Source: Amycolatopsis acididurans
GTDB taxonomy: Bacteria > Actinomycetota > Actinomycetes > Mycobacteriales > Pseudonocardiaceae
DNA: 51,503 nt
Assembly (NCBI RefSeq): GCF_012328925.1
Contig: NZ_JAAXLS010000047.1
Coordinates: 1 to 51,503 of the forward strand
Reading direction: 5' to 3'
How positions within the stretch are numbered: position 1 is the stretch's first letter; the number at the start of each line of letters is the position of its first letter. Positions 38,093 through 45,773 of this stretch are shown one piece after another. A program made the position numbers and the translations under genes. Below the pieces are notes generated by a model, which searched no databases, was not told the DNA's origin, and saw only the letters and a list, made by a program, of their open reading frames with translations.

Positions 38093-39702
38093 TGGACTCC
38101 GTCGGCCGGGAGGGCCTGCTGCCCAACATCATCGCCCGCCACGCCGAGCAGCGGCCCGACCAGGTTTTCGTCGAGCACGTCGACGGCCGGGTGATCACCT
38201 ACTCCCAGTTCCACGAGGACGTTCTGCGCTGGGCGACGGCGCTGCGCCGACTGGGAGTCTCGCGCGGCGACAACGTACTGAACATGCAGCCGAACGACCC
38301 GAACGCCTACCAGTCCTGGCTGGGGTTGGCGTGGCTGGGCGCGGTCGAAGTGCCACTCAACACGGCCTACCGCGGCAAGATCCTCCAGTACACCGCCGAC
38401 TGGTCCGACGCGCGCGTCTGGATCGTGTCGCAGCGTTACCTCGACGCCGTGGCGGAGGTGATCGGCGACCTCCCGAAGATCGAGACCCTCGTGGTCTGGG
38501 ACGCCATCGAGCCGGTGACCGGTTTCGCCCAGCGGGTGGTGACCGGCGCGGAGCTGTTCGACGGCGTCGTTCCCGCGCGGGATTTCGTGCCGCCCGACCC
38601 GTGGGACCTTTCCTGCATCGTCTGGACGTCGGGCACGACGGGCCCTTCGAAGGGCGTGATGATCCCGTGGGCGGAGATGAGCTCGACGGAGTTCCAGCGC
38701 TTCCTGCGGCCCGGGGACAAGACCTACCACTTCTGGGCGCCGTTCCACCTCGGCGGCAAGTCGATCGTGTTCATCGCGGCGGACGTGCAGGTCACGCTCG
38801 TCATGCGGGAGACGTTCAGCGCGGGGAAGTTCTGGGACGAGGTCCGCGCGTTCGGCATCACGCATTCGCTGTTCTCCGAAGCGATGGCGCAGATCCTCAT
38901 GGTGGCGCCGGTCAAGGACGACGACGCGGACAACCCGTTGCGCGGCATCACCCCGTACCCGGTTTTCGCGCAGGTGCGCAAGTTCATGGAGCGCTTCGGA
39001 ATCGAGTCCTGCACGACGGCGTACGGCACGACCGAGGTCGGGCAGCTTTTCCTGTACGACGAGGATTTCCCGCCCGTGCTCGAGGCCTGCGGCCGGCTTC
39101 GCGACGACTTCGAGGCCCGGATCGTCGACGCACACGACTATCCGCTGGGGCCCGGCGAGATCGGTGAGCTGCTCGTGCGCAGTAAGCACCCCTGGGTGCT
39201 GAACGCGGGCTACTACAAGATGCCGCAGAAGACCGCCGAGGCCTGGGTCAACGGCTGGTTCCACACCGGGGACGCATTCAAGTACGACGAGGACGGCAAC
39301 TTCTATTTCATCGATCGGATGCGGGATTCGATTCGTCGTCGGGGCGAGAACATTTCCAGCTTCGAGGTGGAGAGCTTCGTGATCGACCACCCGGACGTGG
39401 ACGAGGCCGCAGCGATCGCCGTAGCGTCCGCGCTCGGCGAGGACGACGTCAAGGTGGTCGCCGTTCGCGCGCCGGGCAGCTCACTGACGGAGGCGGAACT
39501 CCTCGACTGGCTCACGGAGAAGATGCCGCGTTACATGGTGCCGCGCTACCTCGAGTTCGTCACCGACCTTCCCAAGACGGACGCCACCATGAAGGTGCAG
39601 AAGGCCAAGTTGCGCCGCGACCCGTTGAACGACAACACCTTTGACCGGGAAACCCAGTGCATGGTGCCGGCGGTGGCCGGGACGAAGGGGAGCAACCGAT
39701 GA
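38092..39702 (+). CDS. AMP-forming acyl-CoA synthetase (CaiC-like)
   Basis: A 536-residue CoA ligase. Motifs are WTSGTTGPSKGVMIPW (A3), TAYGTTEVGQ (A5), GWFHTGDAF (A7), DRMRDSIRRRGENISSFEVE (A8) and a C-terminal TMKVQKAKLRRD with the A10 Lys. The DSIRRRGENIS form resembles carnitine/crotonobetaine-CoA ligases of the CaiC type. It overlaps the preceding gene's stop by one base and the following aldehyde dehydrogenase start by four (ATGA). It is a second, clearly different ligase from the one at 19765, so it probably activates another acid or a later intermediate. Confidence 0.92.
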   Translation: MDSVGREGLLPNIIARHAEQRPDQVFVEHVDGRVITYSQFHEDVLRWATALRRLGVSRGDNVLNMQPNDPNAYQSWLGLAWLGAVEVPLNTAYRGKILQYTADWSDARVWIVSQRYLDAVAEVIGDLPKIETLVVWDAIEPVTGFAQRVVTGAELFDGVVPARDFVPPDPWDLSCIVWTSGTTGPSKGVMIPWAEMSSTEFQRFLRPGDKTYHFWAPFHLGGKSIVFIAADVQVTLVMRETFSAGKFWDEVRAFGITHSLFSEAMAQILMVAPVKDDDADNPLRGITPYPVFAQVRKFMERFGIESCTTAYGTTEVGQLFLYDEDFPPVLEACGRLRDDFEARIVDAHDYPLGPGEIGELLVRSKHPWVLNAGYYKMPQKTAEAWVNGWFHTGDAFKYDEDGNFYFIDRMRDSIRRRGENISSFEVESFVIDHPDVDEAAAIAVASALGEDDVKVVAVRAPGSSLTEAELLDWLTEKMPRYMVPRYLEFVTDLPKTDATMKVQKAKLRRDPLNDNTFDRETQCMVPAVAGTKGSNR

Positions 39703-41171
39703 CCGAGAATTTCCGACTCTACATCGACGGGCAGTTCGTCGACGCCCAAGACGGCCGAACGTTCGACTCGATCAACCCGTACACGGGTGAGGTGTGGGCG
39801 CGGCTTGCCGACGCCGGCCCGGCTGATGTCGAGCGAGCCACGCTGGCCGCCAAGCGCGCGTTCGAACCCGGTTCGCCCTGGCGCGAGATGCCGGGGCGCG
39901 ACCGTGGCCGGCTGTTGGCCAAACTGGCCGGAGCTCTGGACGAGAACGCCGGCCGGCTGGCGAGGATCGAGTCGACCGACAACGGGAAACTGCTGCGTGA
40001 AATGGCCGTGCAGACGTCGTATCTGCCGCGATGGTACGAGTATTACGGCGGCCTCGCGGACAAGATCACCGGCGAGACGATCCCCTCCGATCGTCCGAAT
40101 TTCCTGCTCTACACCCAGCGCGAGCCGGCCGGTGTGGTCGGCATGTTCATCCCGTGGAACTCTCCGCTGCTGTTGCTGACCTGGAAGCTCGCCGCGGCGC
40201 TGGCGGCGGGCTGCACCGTGGTGATCAAACCGTCGGAACAGGCGGCGGCGTCGACGGCAGCGTTCGCACAGATCGTCGACGAGGTCGGGTTTCCGCCCGG
40301 TGTCCTGAACGTCATCACGGCCGACTCGATCGAGACGTCCGCGGCGCTGTCGGCCAGTCCACACCTCGACAAGATCGCCTTCACCGGATCGTCCGCGACC
40401 GGCAGCGCCATCGTGAAGTCGTCCGCCGACAACCTCACGCGCGTGATGCTGGAGCTGGGTGGCAAGTCCCCCAACATCGTGTTCGCGGACAGCGATCCGG
40501 CGGCGTCCGCCAACGGCGTGATCTCGGGCATCTTCGCCGCGGGCGGCCAAACCTGCATCGCCGGATCGCGCCTGGTGGTGGAGCGATCGATCCACGACGA
40601 GCTGGTCGACCGTCTCGCCGCGCGCGCGGCCACGATCGTGCTCGGCGACCCCATGGATCCGAAGACGGAGATGGGCCCCTTGGCGACAGCCGCGCAACTC
40701 GCCAAGGTCACCGGCATGGTCTCCGATGCCCGCGCCGACGGTGCGCAGGTGCGCACAGGCGGCAGGAAGTCCGAGCTCGGCGGCTTCTTCTACGAGCCGA
40801 CGATCCTCACCGGCGTGCGCAACGACATGGTCATCGCGCAAGAAGAGGTCTTCGGTCCCGTCCTCGCCGTGATCCCGTTCGACGGCGAGGAGGAGGCGGT
40901 GGCGATCGCCAACGACTCCAAGTACGGCCTCGCCGCAGGGGTGTGGACCAGCAACATCCAGCGTGCGCACCGCGTCGCGGGCAAGCTCCGTGCGGGCACG
41001 GTCTGGGTGAACTCCTACCGGGCCGTGTCCTACACCGCGCCTTTCGGCGGCTTCGGCGCCAGCGGGTGGGGCAGGGAGAGCGGGCCGAACGCGATGGAGG
41101 AGTTTCTCGAGACCAAGACCGTGTGGATCGAGCTCACCGGTGCGACTCGAGACCCTTTCGTCATCGGCTGA
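39699..41171 (+). CDS. Aldehyde dehydrogenase
   Basis: A 490-residue NAD(P)-dependent aldehyde dehydrogenase. It has FIPWNSPLLLLTWKLA, KPSEQAAAST, FTGSSATGSAIV, LELGGKSPNIVF with the general base, and the nucleophile in AAGGQTCIAGSR. EEVFGPVLAVIPF and the C-terminal GGFGASGWGRESG follow. The ATG at 39699 overlaps the ligase stop (ATGA), with AAGGGGAG upstream. Its last 40 or so residues closely resemble a stranded fragment at 15085-15212, so a second copy once existed in the cluster. Its end overlaps the convergent amidase gene by 11 bp. Confidence 0.93.
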   Translation: MTENFRLYIDGQFVDAQDGRTFDSINPYTGEVWARLADAGPADVERATLAAKRAFEPGSPWREMPGRDRGRLLAKLAGALDENAGRLARIESTDNGKLLREMAVQTSYLPRWYEYYGGLADKITGETIPSDRPNFLLYTQREPAGVVGMFIPWNSPLLLLTWKLAAALAAGCTVVIKPSEQAAASTAAFAQIVDEVGFPPGVLNVITADSIETSAALSASPHLDKIAFTGSSATGSAIVKSSADNLTRVMLELGGKSPNIVFADSDPAASANGVISGIFAAGGQTCIAGSRLVVERSIHDELVDRLAARAATIVLGDPMDPKTEMGPLATAAQLAKVTGMVSDARADGAQVRTGGRKSELGGFFYEPTILTGVRNDMVIAQEEVFGPVLAVIPFDGEEEAVAIANDSKYGLAAGVWTSNIQRAHRVAGKLRAGTVWVNSYRAVSYTAPFGGFGASGWGRESGPNAMEEFLETKTVWIELTGATRDPFVIG

Positions 41172-42528
41172 ACGACTTCGCTTCGGCCAGGTGGAAATCG
41201 GTCCTGGACTGGAACACCTCGGCGACGGCCAGCACGGCGTGGTCACGTCCGGCGGCGCCGGCGATCTGCATCGACAGGGGCAGCCCGGTGTTCGTGAATC
41301 CGATCGGGATGGCGACGGCGGGAACGCCCACCGCGGACCAGTACTGCGTGTGCGTGGAGCCGAAGATCCGGCCCCGGTCACCCTCGAGTAGGTCGTCCAG
41401 GGCCGGTGCACCGATCGTGGCCACGGGGCTGAGATGAAAGTCGACGTCGCGGAAGAGCGCCGTCGCCTGTTGCCATGACCGCGCGCGGATGCGTTGTGCC
41501 TGAACGTAGTCAGGGCCGGTGAAGGCGAGACCGCCGAGGAGGAACTGCCGCGTGGCGCGGCCGTAGCCGAGCCATCTCGCGCGGAGACCGTCGAGGTGGT
41601 GCGTCAGCCCCTCGCAGAGCAGGACCACCTGGTTCGCGGCCACGATGGTGGCGTAGTCCGGTAGGGGCAGCTCGACCAGCTCGGCGCCGGCCTCGGCCAG
41701 GGTCGCCAAGGCGAGGTCGAACGCCTCCACGTGGCCATCATCCGTGGCGGTGGTGACCGCGGCGAGCCGGTCGTACCCGATCCGCAGTCCGCCGAGATCG
41801 GCCAACTCGTCCGGAGCTCCACCGGGCGGTGCATCCCGGATCACGTCCAGGATCAGCCGGCAGTCGGCGGCGCTGCGTGCCATCGGCCCGACCGTGTCGA
41901 AGGACCAAGCCAGGGGTATGCACCCGGTGAGATTCACGCTTCCCCAGGTCGTCTTCAAGCCCGTGATACCGCAGAACGCGGCGGGGAGCCGCACACTTCC
42001 CCCGGTGTCTGTTCCGATCGCGCCGAGCGCGAGCCCGGCGGCGACCGCGTTCGCGCTTCCTCCGCTCGATCCGCCGGCCCAGTGATCGGGCGCCCACGGG
42101 TTGCGCGGAACAGGGAAGGGTTTGGTCAGGTCCGGGACGCCGACGGCGTACTCGGCGAGGCTGGCCTTACCGATGATGACGGCGCCGGCCGCGCGGAGCC
42201 GGGCGACCACTGTGGAATCGGCGCGGTGAAACAACTCCGGGTCCTGCGCGGAGCTCCCCGCCGTGGTCGGCCCTTCGCGGGTGCTGAGCAGATCCTTGAT
42301 CGCGATCGGGATGCCGTGCAATGGACCTTGGTCGGTGCCGGCGGACAGCTCGACGTCCGCGGCCGACGCGGCGGCGAGGGCTTCGTCGTCGAACCTGGTG
42401 ATGAAGGCGCCGAGCGCGTGATCGAACTTCTCGGCGCGGGCGAGCGCACGCTCGACGATGGCGACGCTGGTGGTTTCTCCCGCGCGCAGTGCCGCGGCGG
42501 CCTCGGTGATCGTGCCCGGCCCGGTCAC
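41161..42528 (-). CDS. Amidase (amidase-signature family)
   Basis: A 455-residue amidase-signature hydrolase that cleaves carboxamides to acid and ammonia or amine. The Ser-cisSer-Lys triad is visible: Lys78 (IAIKDLLS), Ser154 (GGSSGGSAN) and Ser178 (GTDTGGSVRLPA). It starts with GTG overlapping the stop of a 58-residue gene (GTGA), which resembles the small partner subunits of GatA/AtzE-type amidases. It is the last gene of the leftward operon from operator H. The amide substrate is not predictable. Confidence 0.92.
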   Translation of the reverse strand: MTGPGTITEAAAALRAGETTSVAIVERALARAEKFDHALGAFITRFDDEALAAASAADVELSAGTDQGPLHGIPIAIKDLLSTREGPTTAGSSAQDPELFHRADSTVVARLRAAGAVIIGKASLAEYAVGVPDLTKPFPVPRNPWAPDHWAGGSSGGSANAVAAGLALGAIGTDTGGSVRLPAAFCGITGLKTTWGSVNLTGCIPLAWSFDTVGPMARSAADCRLILDVIRDAPPGGAPDELADLGGLRIGYDRLAAVTTATDDGHVEAFDLALATLAEAGAELVELPLPDYATIVAANQVVLLCEGLTHHLDGLRARWLGYGRATRQFLLGGLAFTGPDYVQAQRIRARSWQQATALFRDVDFHLSPVATIGAPALDDLLEGDRGRIFGSTHTQYWSAVGVPAVAIPIGFTNTGLPLSMQIAGAAGRDHAVLAVAEVFQSRTDFHLAEAKSFSR

Positions 42529-42701
42529 CGCGAGTCCTCCCGGGTGGGCGTCGGCAGGAGAGGGGGCGGCAGTTCGGCACCGGAATGGAGCGGCGCGGCC
42601 ATGGCGCGCGCGGACGTGAGCCAGGCCGCGATCTCGGCGATCTCGTCCTCCTGCACGGTCAGTCCGGCGGCGCTCAACAGACTGCGAACGTCGGCTGTCA
42701 C
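42525..42701 (-). CDS. Small GatC/AtzG-like amidase partner protein
   Basis: A 58-residue protein starting at the GTG at 42701. It has a helical first part (VRSLLSAAGLTVQEDEIAEI, AAWLTSARAMAAPL) followed by an extended Pro-rich tail (ELPPPLLPTP). This layout matches GatC and AtzG (DUF4089), small proteins that wrap around an amidase subunit. Both ends are coupled by GTGA: to the CoA transferase upstream and the amidase downstream. It is easily missed because of its size. The assignment rests on size, layout and position, not on a database match. Confidence 0.7.
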   Translation of the reverse strand: MTADVRSLLSAAGLTVQEDEIAEIAAWLTSARAMAAPLHSGAELPPPLLPTPTREDSR

Positions 42702-43840
42702 GCGCCGAACTCCTGCCTGAGCGGTTCGTTGTGCTCGCCGAGCGAGGGCACGGGCAGCATCAGCGCTTCGGTGCCGTGTAGTGAGACCGGGGGGAGCAGT
42801 GCCCGGACCCGGCCACCGGGGGCGTCCACCGTGCGCCAGCGGTCGCGTGCCCGCAGCTGCGGGTGGTCGAAGAGGTCGGCCGGCTGGTGCAGGCGGGCGT
42901 TGGCGATGCCGGTTTTCTCCAACAGGTCCACGACTTCGGTGACTGTCTTGCCCGCGAAGGCGCGTTCGATGGATTCGGTGATCAGCCGGTTGTGCTCGAC
43001 GCGCTCGGGATTGTGGATGAAGCGCGCGTCCCCGACCATCGAAGGATCGCCGATCACCTCCCTGCACAGCACTTCCCACTCGCGGTCGCTCTGCACGGCG
43101 AGGAAGACCTGCTCGCCATCACCACAGCGGTAGGGGCCATAGGGTGCGAGGGTGCCGTGCCGTGTACCGGTGCGCTGCCAGGGCTTCCCGCCGTACGACG
43201 AGTAGTAGGCCGGCTGCATCATCCATTCACCGACCGCGTCGATCATCGCGATGTCAAGGGAGCTGCCGCTTCCGGTGCGCTCCCGCCGGTAGAGTGCGGT
43301 GAGGATGCCGCTGTAGGCGTACATACCCGTCGCGATGTCCGCGACCGAGGCGCCGACCTTCGCCGGTGCCTCGGGGGAACCCGTTGCCGCGATCAGGCCG
43401 GTCTCCGCCTGGATGAGTGCGTCGTAGGCCTTCTTGTCGCGGTAGGGACCGTGGTCGCCGTAGCCGGAGATCGACACGTGAATGAGGTCGGGGTGCTTCG
43501 CGCGCACCGTTGCGGCGTCGAGGCCGATGCGCGCCATCGCGCCGGGAATCAGGTTCTGCACCAGCACATCCGCGCCGGCGATCATGTTGTCGAGCACCGT
43601 GCGGTCGGCAGAGTTCTTGATGTCGAGCTCGATGCTCTCCTTGCCGCGATTGAGCCAGACGAAGTAGCTGGCCTGCCCGAGGACAGTCCGGTCGTAACCG
43701 CGGGCGAAGTCGCCGGCCCCGGGTCGCTCCACCTTGATCACGCGTGCGCCGAGATCGGCGAGTTGACGGGTCGCGAACGGAGCGGCCACCGCCTGCTCGA
43801 GGGAGACGACGGTGATTCCATGCAAAGGTGGCGTGCCCAC
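42698..43840 (-). CDS. CaiB/BaiF-family CoA transferase
   Basis: A 380-residue family III CoA transferase. Landmarks are LHGITVVSLEQAVAAPFATRQLADLGARVIKVERPGAGDFARGYD, LDIKNSADRTVL, VLVQNLIPGAMARIGLDAAT, HVSISGYGDHGPY and KKAYDALIQAETGLIAATG, the standard order for these enzymes. They move CoA between carboxylic acids without ATP. I chose the GTG at 43840, with GGAAAGG upstream and the normal family N-terminus. An ATG at 43954 also has a good ribosome-binding site and would add 38 residues, but those codons have only about 70% G/C at third positions and match nothing in the family. First gene of the operon read from operator H. Confidence 0.88.
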   Translation of the reverse strand: MGTPPLHGITVVSLEQAVAAPFATRQLADLGARVIKVERPGAGDFARGYDRTVLGQASYFVWLNRGKESIELDIKNSADRTVLDNMIAGADVLVQNLIPGAMARIGLDAATVRAKHPDLIHVSISGYGDHGPYRDKKAYDALIQAETGLIAATGSPEAPAKVGASVADIATGMYAYSGILTALYRRERTGSGSSLDIAMIDAVGEWMMQPAYYSSYGGKPWQRTGTRHGTLAPYGPYRCGDGEQVFLAVQSDREWEVLCREVIGDPSMVGDARFIHNPERVEHNRLITESIERAFAGKTVTEVVDLLEKTGIANARLHQPADLFDHPQLRARDRWRTVDAPGGRVRALLPPVSLHGTEALMLPVPSLGEHNEPLRQEFGA

Positions 43841-43970
43841 TGTTGGCCTTTCCTGCGTTACGTGAGCCGGTTCGGTGATCCGCACAGTGCGCGGATTCTC
43901 GAAGCCGCTGGTGGTCAGGAGCGTGCATCGCGTCAACGGTGTACGCCCAGGCATCCCTGTCTCCCGCCGA

Positions 43971-43988
43971 CTAGCAAACGGTCGGTAG
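43971..43988. promoter_or_regulatory. Operator copy H
   Basis: The sequence CTAGCAAACGGTCGGTAG lies upstream of the leftward CoA transferase-amidase operon, 16 bp before an ATG at 43954 and 130 bp before the preferred start at 43840. It is the last copy on the right. Beyond it begin mobile-element remnants and an apparently separate module. Confidence 0.65.
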
Positions 43989-44061
43989 ATATCTGCTACT
44001 CTGACACATCACGGACCTGATGGGAATCGCGAGGAGGTACCAGCTTCGCGAGCCCCGGCGC

Positions 44062-44262
44062 TCGGCGCGAAAGCGGCTGGACGAGGCGGAGGCGAGGTTG
44101 CGCCGGCCCAGATCGGCGATCGAGGCAGGGGTTGAGGCGACCGCGCTCGTCGAGTCGATCTGAGGCGCAGGTGCAGCGCGCTGCCTCCCGCGCGGAGCTT
44201 GCGGGCATACCGGGACCGAATTTGCTCGACCGCGCTGAGGTATACGGGATGGTCGACTCGCT
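44062..44262 (+). pseudogene. Serine-recombinase C-terminal remnant, copy 1 (frameshifted)
   Basis: The plus strand encodes SARKRLDEAEARLRRPRSAI and EAGVEATALVESI, then a stop. In the next frame it continues EAQVQRAASRAELAGIPGPN and LLDRAEVYGMVDSLG. This is the coiled C-terminal region of a large serine recombinase. Compared with copy 2 at 50727, two A residues are missing (CGATCTGAGG against CGATCAATGAGG), which causes the frame change. No catalytic domain is present. The family assignment is from recall of recombinase C-termini. Confidence 0.68.
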
Positions 44263-44705
44263 CGGTGTGCTTCGAGTGCCTCGGCCACGCGCATGGCGCG
44301 GCGAAGGTCGCCGCCGTAGACGTAGGCAGCCAGTCCGTATTCGGTGTTGTTGGCCAGCGCGATGGCTTCGGCGTCGTCGTCGAAGGGGATGAGGGAGGCG
44401 ACGGGGCCGAAGACTTCTTCGGCGACGATGTCGGCGTCGCGGGGTACGTCCATGAGCACGGTGGGCGGGTAGTAGTAGCCGACGCCGCTGCGACGGGTTC
44501 CGACGGTGGCGGTGGAGGCGCCGCGGTTGACCGCGTCGTTGACCAGTTCGGTGACCTTCGCGACCGCTTGCGGGCTGACCAGCGGGCCGAGTTCGGTGTC
44601 CTCGCGGCTGGCCGGTCCCACGCGGAGCGAGCCCATGCGTGCGCCGAGGACGTCGGCGAGTGGTTTCATGACATCGCGCTGGACCAGGCATTTCCCTGCT
44701 TGAGC
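44262..44705 (-). pseudogene. Aldehyde dehydrogenase fragment (both ends lost)
   Basis: About 148 residues of a semialdehyde-type aldehyde dehydrogenase are intact on the minus strand, from AGKCLVQRDVMKPLADVL through GPLVSPQAVAKVTELV, GYYYPPTVLMDVP, EEVFGPVASLIPF and NNTEYGLAAYVYGGDLRRAM. It lacks the N-terminal two thirds and the C-terminal 30-40 residues. The downstream break is exactly where the recombinase remnant begins, suggesting insertion or deletion at that element. It is not a close copy of either intact aldehyde dehydrogenase here. Confidence 0.82.
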
Positions 44706-44763
44706 GTTGTCACCCCCGCCGCCCTCGTTTGCCTGCTTCCGATCTGATGCTTGCCGGGCTGAC

Positions 44764-44798
44764 TTATTAGCGTTACGTTACTAATGAAACGCTAGTAA
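44764..44798 (+). promoter_or_regulatory. AT-rich inverted repeat, probable operator/promoter
   Basis: TTATTAGCGTT (44764-44774) and AACGCTAGTAA (44788-44798) pair at 10 of 11 positions around a 13-base centre. CTGACT (44759-44764) and TAATGA (44782-44787), 17 bases apart, are possible -35 and -10 boxes. It directly precedes AAGGAG and the hydrolase GTG at 44808. The sequence differs from the 18-bp element, so another regulator is expected, perhaps the TetR at 49803. Confidence 0.6.
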
Positions 44799-44807
44799 GG
44801 AGCAGAC

Positions 44808-45773
44808 GTGGTTGATCGCAACGACGCGGGACCGCGGTGGAGCCGGCCGGGACCACACAGGGTGGTCACGGCTGAGTTCGACGATTGGGCCGTCGTCAAT
44901 GGACAGCGGGTTGCCGTCATCGTGCGGTACCCGCATTCGGACACGCCGTTGCCTGCGGTGGTGCTGTGCCATGGGCTCGGCGGCGACCATCGCGGCTACG
45001 CCGGCCTCGGCGTCTGGTTGGCATCGCACGGATATGCGGTGCTGCACCCGCAGTTCTGTGATTCCCTCGCCATCGCCGGGCCGAGGCTCGGACTGCCCGT
45101 CACGCAGCAGCGGGCACGACCCGAGGACGCGTCCGTGCGCGAACTGCTGCACACGATGTTGTTCGACCGGGAGCACTGGGTCTCCCGAGTCGCTCGGGTC
45201 CACGCGGTCATCGACTCACTCGCCGGGCAGAGCCGCGTGCCTGCCCGCATCAGGGCCGACGGGGTGCTCGTCGCGGGCCATTCGTTCGGCGCCTACACCG
45301 CGCAGCTCCTGCTCGGCACGCGACTGTTCGACGTCGGGCTGGACCACGAGCGCTTCGCGCACCCGGCCGTCGTGGGCGGAATCCTGTTGTCTCCGCAGGG
45401 AAGCGGGGACCGTGGACTCACCGCACGCTCCTGGGAAGGCGTCACGACACCTGTGCTGACTGTCACGGCCACTCACGACTTCGGCGCCCGGGGTGAGGGT
45501 CTGCCGTGGCGGCGGGAGGTGTTCGACCGGGCGCCGGCGCGGTTCAAGCACCTCGCGGTCGTCCGCGGCGGCGACCACCAGCTCGGCGGAATTCCCCGGG
45601 CCGACAACGAGGACCAGGCCGGTGCGCGAGTGCGCACCGCGATCGCGGCCGTGACCACCGCGTTCGCCGACCACGTGCACGGCGACGAGGTCGCCGGCGC
45701 GTGGCTCGCGAGCGGTCCTTTCCCGACGATCCTCGACCACACCCACCGGGAGACCGCATGTCCGACATCGTGA
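44808..45773 (+). CDS. Alpha/beta hydrolase
   Basis: A 321-residue alpha/beta-hydrolase-fold protein resembling dienelactone hydrolase or chlorophyllase/PAF-acetylhydrolase-like enzymes. The oxyanion region is PAVVLCHGLGGDHRGY, the nucleophile elbow is VAGHSFGAYTAQ, and the distal acid and His fit TATHDFG and RGGDHQLGG. It would hydrolyse an ester or lactone in the cytoplasm; there is no signal peptide. The GTG start has AAGGAG 5 bases upstream and follows an inverted-repeat promoter. It overlaps the ABC ATPase gene by 16 bp, so its substrate is probably what the transporter imports. Confidence 0.85.
   Translation: MVDRNDAGPRWSRPGPHRVVTAEFDDWAVVNGQRVAVIVRYPHSDTPLPAVVLCHGLGGDHRGYAGLGVWLASHGYAVLHPQFCDSLAIAGPRLGLPVTQQRARPEDASVRELLHTMLFDREHWVSRVARVHAVIDSLAGQSRVPARIRADGVLVAGHSFGAYTAQLLLGTRLFDVGLDHERFAHPAVVGGILLSPQGSGDRGLTARSWEGVTTPVLTVTATHDFGARGEGLPWRREVFDRAPARFKHLAVVRGGDHQLGGIPRADNEDQAGARVRTAIAAVTTAFADHVHGDEVAGAWLASGPFPTILDHTHRETACPTS

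Noticed and set aside
43841..43954. ATG at 43954 as the start of the CoA transferase
   Set aside because: It has a good ribosome-binding site, but the 38 extra codons have clearly lower third-position G/C than the gene and lie outside the normal family N-terminus. The GTG at 43840 is preferred; the issue is not fully settled.
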